A stretch of 64,000 nt of DNA, from positions 3,038,001-3,102,000 of the forward strand of contig NZ_CP046619.1 in assembly GCF_009755725.1 (NCBI RefSeq). The letters run 5' to 3'. The notes beneath the pieces are model-generated. The model had not been told where the DNA came from. It ran no database searches and saw only the letters and a program-made list of their open reading frames with translations. Shown piece by piece: positions 50,500-57,885 of the stretch (positions are counted from its first letter, which is position 1; every line of letters starts with the position of its first letter). This DNA comes from Diaminobutyricimonas sp. LJ205 (lineage in GTDB: Bacteria; Actinomycetota; Actinomycetes; Actinomycetales; Microbacteriaceae). A program made the translations under genes and the position numbers.

Positions 50500-51255
50500 C
50501 TAGAGCGTGGTGTAACCGCCGTCGACCAGCACGTACGAGCCGGTCATGAAGCTCGCCTTGTCGGAGAGGAGGAAGGTCGCCACGTTGGCGATTTCCTCGG
50601 GCTGGCCCAGGCGGCCGAGCGGGTGCTTGGCCTCCAGTCCGTTCAGGACCTCCTTGGCTGCGGTCTTCAGCAGCGGGGTCTCGATGTAGCCGGGGCCGAT
50701 CGCGTTGATGCGCAGGCCCTCGGCGCCATACTCGGACGCGGCGTTCTTGGTGAGGCCGACAACCGCGTGCTTGGTCGCGGTATACGCCGAGTTGCCATTG
50801 ACCGCCACGGTGCCGTGGATCGATGCCATGTTGACGATGGCGCCTTCGGATGCCCCCGCCTTGAGGATCTCGGGGATCTGGTAGCGCATTCCGTAGAGCA
50901 CTCCGTTGAGGTTGATGCTGACGACGCGGTCCCAGTCCTCAAGGTCGACTTCACCGGTCGGGGCGCTGGCGCCGCCAATACCGGCGTTGTTGACCGCGTA
51001 ATTCAGGGCGCCGTAGGTCTCGACCGCGAACTCGACAGCCTTCTTGCTGTCCTCGGCGACTGCCGTATTGGCCTGGAACGGAGCCGCGGTGCCGCCGGCT
51101 GCCTTGATCTCGTCGGCGACGCGGGTTGCCGCGTCCAGGTTGATGTCGGTGATGACGACCTTCACACCGTTCTTCGCGAGGTCCTTGCTGATTGCCTCGC
51201 CGAGTCCGGAACCGCCGCCGGTGACCAGTGCCGTCTTGCCTTCGAAGTTGCTCAT
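50500..51255 (-). CDS. Short-chain dehydrogenase/reductase (glucose-1-dehydrogenase-like)
   Basis: 251 residues from the ATG at 51255, which has GGAGGAAA upstream; an open frame extends to 51369 but lacks a ribosome site. Motifs: [43 protein letters not shown], the catalytic [23 protein letters not shown] (Ser/Tyr/Lys), [14 protein letters not shown] and [16 protein letters not shown](P)-dependent; the D following strand 2 (TDIN) favours NAD. The upstream gap holds a hairpin and TATCTATG inverted repeats. Confidence 0.93.
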   Translation of the reverse strand: MSNFEGKTALVTGGGSGLGEAISKDLAKNGVKVVITDINLDAATRVADEIKAAGGTAAPFQANTAVAEDSKKAVEFAVETYGALNYAVNNAGIGGASAPTGEVDLEDWDRVVSINLNGVLYGMRYQIPEILKAGASEGAIVNMASIHGTVAVNGNSAYTATKHAVVGLTKNAASEYGAEGLRINAIGPGYIETPLLKTAAKEVLNGLEAKHPLGRLGQPEEIANVATFLLSDKASFMTGSYVLVDGGYTTL

Positions 51256-51299
51256 TGTGTTTCCTCCTGCGCGGGATCGTGTCCTGCAGATATCTAACG

Positions 51300-51364
51300 A
51301 ACGACCCGGCTTCGGGTCGTTATCTATGTCCAACGATCGCCGCGGCACTTCTATTCCATAGATA
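51300..51364 (-). promoter_or_regulatory. Candidate control region of the SDR gene
   Basis: AACGACCC (51300-51307) pairs with GGGTCGTT (51314-51321) in the likely 5' leader. TATCTATG (51321-51328) and CATAGATA (51357-51364) are a perfect inverted pair further upstream. The area is AT-rich against the surrounding GC-rich DNA, as expected for a promoter. Regulator unknown. Confidence 0.4.
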
Positions 51365-51441
51365 TGCATATAAATAGCTGCTGGCGAACGGTCGGGAGGG
51401 CCGCGCTAGGATGGGGCAGTCGCCATCTTCGGATGCCGCAT

Positions 51442-51515
51442 GGGGATGTAGTTCAATGGCAGAACTTCAGCTTCCCAAGCTGATAGCGCGGGTTCGATTC
51501 CCGTCATCCCCTCCA
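51442..51515 (+). tRNA. tRNA-Gly (CCC anticodon), CCA encoded
   Basis: Acceptor stem GGGGATG/CATCCCC, D arm GTTCAATGGCAGAAC, anticodon arm TCAGC-TTCCCAA-GCTGA giving anticodon CCC, T arm GCGGGTTCGATTCCCGT, discriminator T and CCA. All stems pair. It marks the change from dense chromosomal genes to a gene-poor region with defence-like and relic genes, a usual integration site for genomic islands. Confidence 0.96.
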
Positions 51516-51535
51516 GTTGTCAATTCTCACGGTAT

Positions 51536-51576
51536 GTGACACTTCTCGCACTGAAAGTGGCACCACCGTCACATTT
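51536..51576. mobile_element. Possible relic of an insertion-sequence end
   Basis: Three copies of one box lie within 41 bp: GTGACACTT (51536-51544), AAGTGGCAC (51555-51563, inverted) and GTCACATTT (51568-51576). Clustered GTGNCACTT-type boxes are typical of IS21-family termini. No transposase gene is next to it. Weak evidence. Confidence 0.3.
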
Positions 51577-51599
51577 GGGCCTCCACCTTGGCAGAAGAA

Positions 51600-51648
51600 G
51601 CGGGTGTAGCTGAAGGGCAACTTCATGGCTTCCAAAGCTACAAGCGCC
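51600..51648 (+). pseudogene. Degraded tRNA-Gly (TCC-like) fragment
   Basis: GCGGGTGTAGCT (51600-51611) is the exact start of many tRNA-Gly(TCC) genes, followed by GAAGGGCAACTTCATGGC and an anticodon loop TTCCAAA (anticodon TCC). The part after the anticodon stem has no T arm (no TTCGA) and no acceptor complement, so it is not a working tRNA. It lies 85 bp after the intact tRNA-Gly. Confidence 0.5.
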
Positions 51649-51998
51649 TCTGGGCTGCCTTCTCCGCACTCGGTCTCGTTTCTTGTTGTCGTTTCGGCGT
51701 CGCATTCCGGACTCCTCTCACCAAATCCCGGACCTTCCTGTTCGTATCTGGAATACCCAGACTCGTGTCAGCCAAATCGGAGCGGCTCGCCTGCGGAGTC
51801 GGTGTGGAGTTGCTGCCTCGCTAGTCCACGCCGCGTCGTGCGACGATTGGACTCTATTGACGCTTCGGCGGCGGCTATCTTGAACCAGCCCGTCCCGCGG
51901 CGCGTAGGGATAGTCGACCATTCGGCTCAGCCGCGCCTCTCGACCGCGAGCACACGCGCGCTAGGCGACCACTGAACAAAAGCATCGGGGCGATTCAT
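51649..51998. other. Gene-free gap at the start of the island
   Basis: About 350 bp after the degraded tRNA. Short open frames exist on both strands but none has a ribosome site, plausible composition or a recognisable motif. I see no promoter that clearly belongs to the following nuclease gene beyond the AT-richer stretch near 51975. Confidence 0.5.
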
Positions 51999-52868
51999 AT
52001 GGGGGCGTTGGAGCAATATTGGACCGGCATAGGTCAGTGGCTGCAAATCCAGGCTGAGTCATTCAACAGTCTCATCAGCCATCAGGGCGAGAAGGGTCGC
52101 GCTAACGAGTTGACCGTCGCAGAGTTCTTAGGTCGGCTTCTACCTCCGAACCTGGGAATCGGGAGCGGCCTCATCATCGGTGCCGACGGCTCTCAATCTC
52201 GCCAATGCGACATGATCGTGCACGATATCCACAAACATCCGCAACTCTTCTCGCAAACGACGCAGTTCGTGCATCCGGCGGAAACCGTTGTAATGACTGT
52301 CGAGGTTAAGACGACACTCGATGCCGAAGAGGTCCAGCGGATTGGTAGAAACACAACCTCAGTGCGCTCATCTCGGCCAGCATCGAAGGATGCGCCCGCG
52401 CCGCTCGTGTGCGTGTTTGCATTCTCTACCTCTGCCTCGGCGACGACGACCTTGAAATGGTTCGAGAACTTGTCGCCAGAGTCACGACCGGATCTTGTCT
52501 GTGTTGTGAACCCCGGGCTTGTCCTCGTATCAGCTGGCGAAATCATGCAGTGTCACTGTGTGCTTCTTCACGAAACAACTGAGCTTGGCGAACGTCTCTC
52601 GAAGTCGTGGATCTCGCCTGCGTCTCCTGGAAGCGCTGCGCTGGTGGGGGGTTCGACGTACCCTGTTGCGAAAGTGAAATCGACCGAGATTGACGGCATG
52701 CGCGTATTCGATCCAGGGCGCGCATTGCTTCTCTTCAGCGTCAAGGCGTTGTCCGGCCTCGGAGACCGCGGCCAGCTTGGCAGCTCCTGGTGGGAGGAGT
52801 ACTTGGACTCGACCACACGTGAAACGGTGGAAGTCGGAACTGGTGCTACAGCCGACGCTCGCGGATAA
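51999..52868 (+). CDS. DUF6602-like protein, probable PD-(D/E)xK-fold nuclease
   Basis: 289 residues. The N-terminal region SHQGEKGRANELTVAEFLGRLLPPNLGIGSG, then SRQCDMIVHD and VVMTVEVKTTLDAEEVQRIG, follows the restriction-endonuclease-like pattern: Glu37, Asp71 and Glu102-x-Lys104 as a D...ExK metal site. I recall this arrangement in DUF6602 proteins, which cluster with defence genes. No helicase or methylase domain is attached. The 3' end overlaps the convergent PIN gene by 23 bp. Codon use is less GC-biased than upstream genes, consistent with horizontal transfer. Confidence 0.7.
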   Translation: MGALEQYWTGIGQWLQIQAESFNSLISHQGEKGRANELTVAEFLGRLLPPNLGIGSGLIIGADGSQSRQCDMIVHDIHKHPQLFSQTTQFVHPAETVVMTVEVKTTLDAEEVQRIGRNTTSVRSSRPASKDAPAPLVCVFAFSTSASATTTLKWFENLSPESRPDLVCVVNPGLVLVSAGEIMQCHCVLLHETTELGERLSKSWISPASPGSAALVGGSTYPVAKVKSTEIDGMRVFDPGRALLLFSVKALSGLGDRGQLGSSWWEEYLDSTTRETVEVGTGATADARG

Positions 52869-53319
52869 ACTCGCCCATCGAGAGGCACGTCATCCCAATA
52901 ACTGTTGCGGCTTCCGCAAGCGACATGCGAAAGGGATGAGGCCCAGACTCCTCAGTCACGAGACGCACCGCCTGGCCCTGCTGATGGAAGTAGTAAGCAT
53001 AGGCAAGCAGCTCAACTGCTGGCTGCTCTTCCTCGTCGCTCCCCAGGTCCAGCAGGTCAGGGCAAACTGCGAGCACGTCCGTCTGAAAACTATGCGGCAC
53101 GGATCTGGTCTTTAGCGTGGCGTGGACCGGAGCCGCCCACGATCCCGCGTAGTTCGAATCATCGAATTCGTGACATCTCGCAGGTACGCACGCCGGAAAG
53201 CCCAGTTCGTCGGTGCGGGCGAGGCCCCACATGTCATTAAAGACTGCGGATACCCGGGGTTCATGGCGGTCGCAAAGCTCAGTCACCGCAAGCAAGCTCG
53301 ATGTATCAATTATGAACAG
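52846..53319 (-). CDS. PIN-domain nuclease (toxin-like), possible CTG start
   Basis: The PIN fold begins LFIIDTSSLLAVTELC (first Asp at position 5), which is upstream of the first conventional start (TTG at 53295). Extending to the CTG at 53319 restores the strand, and GGTGAG lies just before it, overlapping the stop of the upstream XRE/ImmA gene. Later acids are in EEEQPAVELLAYAYYF and VRLVTEESGPHPF, with the C-terminal MSLAEAATVIGMTCLSMGEF. It is about 157 residues, similar to DUF4411-type PIN proteins that pair with XRE-ImmA/IrrE genes. It should be an RNase toxin held by its partner. Confidence 0.7.
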   Translation of the reverse strand: MFIIDTSSLLAVTELCDRHEPRVSAVFNDMWGLARTDELGFPACVPARCHEFDDSNYAGSWAAPVHATLKTRSVPHSFQTDVLAVCPDLLDLGSDEEEQPAVELLAYAYYFHQQGQAVRLVTEESGPHPFRMSLAEAATVIGMTCLSMGEFIRERRL

Positions 53320-53326
53320 GACTAAC

Positions 53327-54457
53327 TCACCCTGCCCCAGATGTCAGTTGCCAGAGCGAGGACAACTGTCGGGCGTTTGCCCTGAGTAGTCTGCCGGCCT
53401 CCAGCTCGCTGAGCCGCGAGTCGAAAACGGCCTTACGGACTGACTGAATGTACGCCGTTCCAAACTCTTCCGCGCGCAGCACCGGCGTGCTTCGGTCAAT
53501 GCCGGGGATGGGTGTGGATGGGTCCCGTTCCACGTCATAGTTCTGACGAATGAACTCCACCAGTTCCTGTTCGGCTAGCCCGAATTCGGTTAGTCGAATT
53601 GCGATCGCGTACCAGCTGGCCTTGAAGTACCGTGACGCCGCTTCGATGATGCTCGTATCACTGCTCGATACGAAAGAGACACCTTTTCGCTCGACGTAGG
53701 CGAGGAAATCCTGGCGCGGAAGCAAGAATTCAGTGGCTACCTGATTGCACCAGCGCTCATCCGCATCGGAGTCGTAATAGCAGGTCTTGCCCCCCGTACC
53801 CCTCCCGAGGTGCGCTAGTTCATGTAGGAGCGTGAAGGTTCGTAGTGCAGCACCGCTGTAGTCCTTGTTGACATATATAAGGGGCGGATCCTGTTGAAGC
53901 GAGAACCCCCGAAATCCTTTTTTTCCCGCGCTTTGTAGAAGCACGAGAACACCTTGCTGCTCGATCCGGAGCCGTAGCGCTTTGAAGACTGCGGATTTTG
54001 AGGTAGCTCTGCGTTGATCCGCGATGGTCCATCCGAGGTGCTGCTGAAGTCGCGCCGCGTACCGAGCGGGGGTCTCTTGCACGTGTGTGACCAGCAAATC
54101 GGACCGGTCAGCAGAGCCATCCTCAACCCACTGAACCAAGGCTTGAGCCCGCTGAGCTGATCTAAGGGCCCCAGCCTCTTTCTCTGGTTCCGGTGTGTCA
54201 TTGTGCATCGATCGCCTGAATCGAACGTCCGCAGTATGAGATTCGGGGGGTTGCGGAAGCATGAAAAACTGGATCGAGCGACCCAGCCTCTTCGCCAAGG
54301 TCCGCAATTGGGTTGTGTTGGGCTGGGACTCCCCGTTCAGCCAACTCTCGACCAAATGAATATCGAAACCGCACTTCGACGCAAACTCCGCTTGACGGAC
54401 GTTTGAATCGTCCAGGGCCCACCGCAGCACGTCCGCGTTGATCCTGATCGACACCAT
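53327..54457 (-). CDS. XRE-type HTH / ImmA-IrrE metallopeptidase fusion (antitoxin-like)
   Basis: 376 residues. HTH (residues 5-65): LRWALDDSNVRQAEFASKCG and VESWLNGESQPNTTQLRTLAKRLGR. The zinc-peptidase domain has HELAH (residues 212-216) in FTLLHELAHLGRGTGGK, then ERWCNQVATEFLLPRQDF with the third ligand. Such proteins act as antitoxin/repressor and may cleave partner regulators, as in ImmA control of mobile elements. The downstream PIN gene overlaps or abuts its stop, the standard arrangement of this pair. A role in DNA-damage or phage sensing is inferred. Confidence 0.88.
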   Translation of the reverse strand: MVSIRINADVLRWALDDSNVRQAEFASKCGFDIHLVESWLNGESQPNTTQLRTLAKRLGRSIQFFMLPQPPESHTADVRFRRSMHNDTPEPEKEAGALRSAQRAQALVQWVEDGSADRSDLLVTHVQETPARYAARLQQHLGWTIADQRRATSKSAVFKALRLRIEQQGVLVLLQSAGKKGFRGFSLQQDPPLIYVNKDYSGAALRTFTLLHELAHLGRGTGGKTCYYDSDADERWCNQVATEFLLPRQDFLAYVERKGVSFVSSSDTSIIEAASRYFKASWYAIAIRLTEFGLAEQELVEFIRQNYDVERDPSTPIPGIDRSTPVLRAEEFGTAYIQSVRKAVFDSRLSELEAGRLLRANARQLSSLWQLTSGAG

Positions 54458-54579
54458 GGCCTCATGCTATGGCCGGTCCGCGCGATCGCTTGTTTGCCAT
54501 CCCGGAGAATCCTTCATCTCGGCTGAGACTTTCGCGAGAACCCCCCTTCTCCCAAACGAGAAGCCAGAGCGTAAGCCGA

Positions 54580-55362
54580 TCAAACGGAAAACGGCGGGCG
54601 GTTAACGACCGATGAGAGTTCCGGACCGGTGAAACGCGCCCGCGTCGTCTGGCGCCGGTCGTAGTAGGCCGCCAATTGTTGGGCGTACCCGAAGAGCGTC
54701 GCGTACGACTCGCGCGATCCTTCGGTTAATGACCAGACATCGGCGAGTGCCGCCGACAGCACTCCCCGCCGCTGGCCAGCCGCATCTGTCTCGTATGCAT
54801 CCTGCTCTTGGAGGGAAGCCGAGAAGAAGAATCGGGGTGCGCCGTCGCGGGTGCGAATGGTCACGGGAAGTGCTGGTTTTGAGAGGTGCTTGGCAGGATG
54901 GTCGAGCCAATTGCCGCTGGTATCGGCAAAGCAGGTATCGACTAGGCCGATGATCGTCACATCCCTGGGGGTCTTCGCCCAACGCGCGGCGAACTCGTCG
55001 TCAAGTATTGGCTCGCCTGTGGAAGATATGAAGACCTCATCCCAGCCATCTCCGTCGTCGCTGTCGACATCGGGCGTGTGATACCCGTGGCCGTCGAGCA
55101 TCAGTATGAAGGTGTCACCAGGCTCCAGCTTTCCGACGCACCTATCGAGCTGGTCGTTGATATTTGCTGCAGTCGTGTCACGCGGCTCTATCAACGTAAT
55201 GATCGACATGGCGTCAAGAGGGTGAACGGCCTGGAGCAGCATGGACCGCACGGCGGCGAGATCATTCTCCACCCCATGCAGTTCAGGCCACTCGACCGTG
55301 CGGCCGGCAATCTTCGACGGCTTCGGCTTCGGCACTCCGATGAGTAAGGCGGCACTTGTCAT
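54580..55362 (-). CDS. Caspase-like (metacaspase-type) cysteine protease
   Basis: 260 residues, only the p20/p10 caspase domain. The catalytic dyad is visible: His92 in FILMLDGHGYH and Cys144 in GLVDTCFADTSG. LLIGVPKP and the LHGVENDLAAVRSMLLQA helix match the caspase fold start. DDGDGWDEVF between the dyad residues resembles the acidic S1 pocket of metacaspases, which cut after Arg/Lys. No sensor or death domain is fused. The start shares a base with the stop of a three-helix membrane-protein gene (TAATG), so the two are translated as a pair. Role in abortive infection is inferred. Confidence 0.85.
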   Translation of the reverse strand: MTSAALLIGVPKPKPSKIAGRTVEWPELHGVENDLAAVRSMLLQAVHPLDAMSIITLIEPRDTTAANINDQLDRCVGKLEPGDTFILMLDGHGYHTPDVDSDDGDGWDEVFISSTGEPILDDEFAARWAKTPRDVTIIGLVDTCFADTSGNWLDHPAKHLSKPALPVTIRTRDGAPRFFFSASLQEQDAYETDAAGQRRGVLSAALADVWSLTEGSRESYATLFGYAQQLAAYYDRRQTTRARFTGPELSSVVNRPPFSV

Positions 55363-56285
55363 TAGCGCGCCCGGGTTGGCGTGGCCTCGGCGGGGGCTGG
55401 CTCGCCGTTCTCACTAGACTGCTGCACGGCTTCGCCTGTCTGTGAGGGAACGGGTGTGGGGGTGCCCGCTGTCATCGCGTTCATGCCCCACATGGAGATC
55501 GCCAGGATAAAGAAGCCAGACAGCACGACGGCAATCGATCCGCGCAGTCGCCGGGCAGCGTCCATGATCTTCGCGATCGCTTCGAGCTCGTCCTTCGCGA
55601 GTCCTTCACTTGCGCCCTTCGTGGCGGCGCCCTTAATCGGTGCGCGCAGTCGCCCGCGGGTCTCGATGGCAGCCAGCCACGCACCAATCGTGATCACAAT
55701 CCCACCGAAGCCAGCTCCAATGACGAGCACAATGGACGCCATGCGCTGACCGAAGGACCCATCAACTAACTCATCCTCTGCTACTAGCGCTCCGGCCGAA
55801 GGAAGCAGCACCCGTGAGATGACCGACCAGACGGTGATTCCTACGGCTGCGGACAGCAGCACCACAAAAGCGAGCGTGACATAGGCGAATGGGCGATCGA
55901 GTTCCCCGATCTCTAATTCCGACGGCTTGCTCTCCGTCGTACTCGCCGGTCCCGATGGCATCGTTTCGGACGGGCTAACCAGCTTTACGCCATTTGTGGC
56001 GTTCATCTGCGCTTCGCCGACTTTGGCCGACGCGACGAATGTGCCCTGCGCGGCTGTCACCGTGTAGGTTGCAGTGGCGGTTTTCCTGTCGGCAGCTAAC
56101 TCGATGTCGCCGACCTCGCTGTTGTCCTCCTGACGTCTGATGACGGGGGAGTCGATAACTTCGCCCTCGCCATCGAGCTTGAATATTACGTCAGTGTTCT
56201 CGGCGGCCGTCAGCTGAAGAATGCTGGGGTCGTCACCCGGCTTAGACTCGCCACCAGGATTGAATGCGCTGAACTTGAGCGCCAT
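55362..56285 (-). CDS. Three-helix membrane protein with N-terminal Ig-like domain, partner of the caspase-like protease
   Basis: 307 residues from the ATG at 56285 (AGGAG 5 nt upstream; an ATG at 56300 is in frame). Residues 1-105 are a beta domain (DVIFKLDGEGEVIDSPVIRR, TATATYTVTAAQGTFVASAKV) like bacterial Ig folds, without a signal peptide. After a Ser/Pro linker come helices at about 133-157, 185-207 and 251-273. Between the last two is a basic helical loop (RGRLRAPIKGAATKGASEGLAK) that offers Arg/Lys sites to a metacaspase-type protease. The tail is Pro/Thr/Glu-rich. No known family is recognised. A membrane effector or sensor for the protease is my inference. Confidence 0.75.
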   Translation of the reverse strand: MALKFSAFNPGGESKPGDDPSILQLTAAENTDVIFKLDGEGEVIDSPVIRRQEDNSEVGDIELAADRKTATATYTVTAAQGTFVASAKVGEAQMNATNGVKLVSPSETMPSGPASTTESKPSELEIGELDRPFAYVTLAFVVLLSAAVGITVWSVISRVLLPSAGALVAEDELVDGSFGQRMASIVLVIGAGFGGIVITIGAWLAAIETRGRLRAPIKGAATKGASEGLAKDELEAIAKIMDAARRLRGSIAVVLSGFFILAISMWGMNAMTAGTPTPVPSQTGEAVQQSSENGEPAPAEATPTRAR

Positions 56286-56360
56286 CGGGTCTCCTGACAT
56301 TCGGATCCGCATCCACGGTCGCGGAGTTGGCACAACTCTGGCCTCGGCAGAAGGGCGCCG

Positions 56361-56413
56361 CAAGACCCCAGTCTTGTAAAGCCAGCCCCTCTACCGGATT
56401 CGAACCAGCCACC
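56361..56413 (-). other. tRNA-like T-arm fragment and small hairpin
   Basis: On the reverse strand GCTGGTTCGAATCCGGTAG (about 56409-56391) has the sequence of a tRNA T arm. It is followed by GGGGCTGGCTTTACAAG, which resembles a tRNA-Val(TAC) anticodon region but in the wrong order for a tRNA. CAAGAC/GTCTTG (56361-56376) forms a small hairpin. No complete cloverleaf can be built. It may be an attachment-site scar or coincidence. Confidence 0.25.
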
Positions 56414-56915
56414 GCTCAACTCTGAGGAAATGACACTCAAGTCGTTGACGGCAAGCACAGGAAGGTGCCCGCTGAACGTCACTCTTACGTCACTGGGTGA
56501 CGACGATCGAAAAGCGGTCGCATCGACTAGCACGCGTCAAGCGAATGCGTGCGCCGCGCTGTGGCGACGGCTAGGGCTCACAGTCGGGCTCGCTCGGCTG
56601 CCTGCGACGCTCCCGAGGTCAATACGGCCACCGCGCTTCGACTGAGCCAGCGGCGTACTCCGCTGCCGTCACACTGCTTACAGCGACATGCGCCCGCCGA
56701 GTCCTATTGTTTCGCGGATCCGCCTCCTCGCGTACCGACCCACCCGGGAATCGGAGCGCCCGAGTAATCCACCCAGAACGGGGGTACAAAATGGTCCGAC
56801 AAATGGGGTACAGATGGCAATCCGCGGTTATACAGCGTATGAGCCCCCTTCGACAGCTTCGCCCGCCGGAAACCACAGTGGCGGCTGCGCTAAGCCCCAC
56901 TCTGTACGGACTCTC
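56414..56915. other. Gene-free stretch with repeated GGGGTACA motifs
   Basis: About 500 bp with no convincing gene. GGGGTACA occurs at 56781-56788 and 56805-56812, 24 bp apart, each followed by an A/G-ATGG-like sequence. The same octamer recurs at 60755-60762 and 62260-62267 in the same island. These may be recombinase or regulator sites. Confidence 0.35.
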
Positions 56916-57215
56916 ATGCCTGCCCTTGTTCACCCGGTGCTCCTCGTCGGAGTCATCACGGCGGTCGCCGGCGACGCCGACTCCAGGGGCTTGCTCACCG
57001 GCGGCCGCAATGTCGAAATCACCACCGACCTCGGTCCTGTCGATGTCTTTGTCGATCCAGAGCACGGCGCCGAGCAATTCGTGCTGAACTCTCCAGCAGC
57101 GCTACCGGCTCTATTCCTGGATACCCCTTCCTGTGGGACGCAGTTCCGCTTCGATCCCGACGGCTACGTGGCTCGGCTGCACGCTCTGCAGGCTTCCCGC
57201 GCAACCGTCATGTAG
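56916..57215 (+). CDS. Small hypothetical protein
   Basis: 99 residues from the ATG at 56916. It begins MPALVHPVLLVGVITAVAG and continues GRNVEITTDLGPVDVFVDPEHGAEQF and FRFDPDGYVARLHALQ. The alternating hydrophobic strands and the F-x-x-DPDGYV ending resemble small phage/actinobacterial proteins built round a G-G-x-x-x-GR-x-V core. No Shine-Dalgarno is visible. It may be real but is near the limit of what can be supported. Confidence 0.35.
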   Translation: MPALVHPVLLVGVITAVAGDADSRGLLTGGRNVEITTDLGPVDVFVDPEHGAEQFVLNSPAALPALFLDTPSCGTQFRFDPDGYVARLHALQASRATVM

Positions 57216-57309
57216 CAAGGCCTCCGGCTGGTTGACCTGACGTTCGAATCGACATGTCGTCACCCCAGTCGGCCGACGGGCCTGTCGGAGAACAGGATGA
57301 TCGATTATC

Positions 57310-57495
57310 TTGTCCTGTTCTTGCGCTAATGCGAGACTCCGTGAATGTCCTTATCGTGAGCACCCTCCCGTGCTCTGCTCCGAGTGCGGGAGGCAACTGG
57401 ACCCTGGGGCTCTTGAAACCGGCATGAGCGTACAGATCGTCTACGCATGTGACGATCGCGGAGTCGCGTCGATCGTCAATCCATTCCAGCAGTGA
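57310..57495 (+). CDS. Possible small zinc-ribbon protein
   Basis: 61 residues from a TTG, start uncertain. PPVLCSECGRQLDPGALETG followed by VQIVYACDDRG has C-x2-C and a third Cys, enough for a partial zinc ribbon. It may be a fragment of a longer gene. No ribosome site is visible and the surroundings look degraded. Confidence 0.28.
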   Translation: MSCSCANARLRECPYREHPPVLCSECGRQLDPGALETGMSVQIVYACDDRGVASIVNPFQQ

Positions 57496-57885
57496 ACGCC
57501 GGCCGGAAGAACTACCCAGCGAAGGCCCCTCGTGTGGCCGCTCCGTCACGCTGCCGGTGGGATTACCACGGGGACCGCTCGTTCCTCATGGTCTGAGATT
57601 GACACCGCATAGGGATCGACTCGGGTGGCCCGACAACGTTGTTACGAGCTTGTGGGAGTCTCGGGAAGTACCATTTCGCACCGTTTACAACTTCCTGTGT
57701 CAATCGTCTGACCGAACCGCGTGCGCTGCCGATAGTGTTCCGCGACGGCACCCGTGCGCCTTTTCCCCGTGAGGCGCGTACGTGCATATCGTCCGACGGC
57801 GGCGCTGCCGGCTTGCCCCCAACCCTGAGCCTGCGGCGCCGCTGTCCAGGGGATCATGCCTGATGGCACGACAACGCCCGTGCGG
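57496..57885. other. Gene-free stretch before the SGNH hydrolase gene
   Basis: About 390 bp with only short open frames of unlikely composition on both strands. It lies beyond the 3' end of the WxL locus and may contain its terminator, but I see no strong hairpin. Confidence 0.4.

Noticed and set aside
51588-51975. Small forward genes just after the tRNA-Gly
   Set aside because: The open frames have no ribosome site, unlikely composition, and overlap the degraded tRNA fragment.
56361-56413. A functional tRNA on the reverse strand
   Set aside because: The T-arm-like sequence precedes the anticodon-like sequence and no acceptor stem can be formed.
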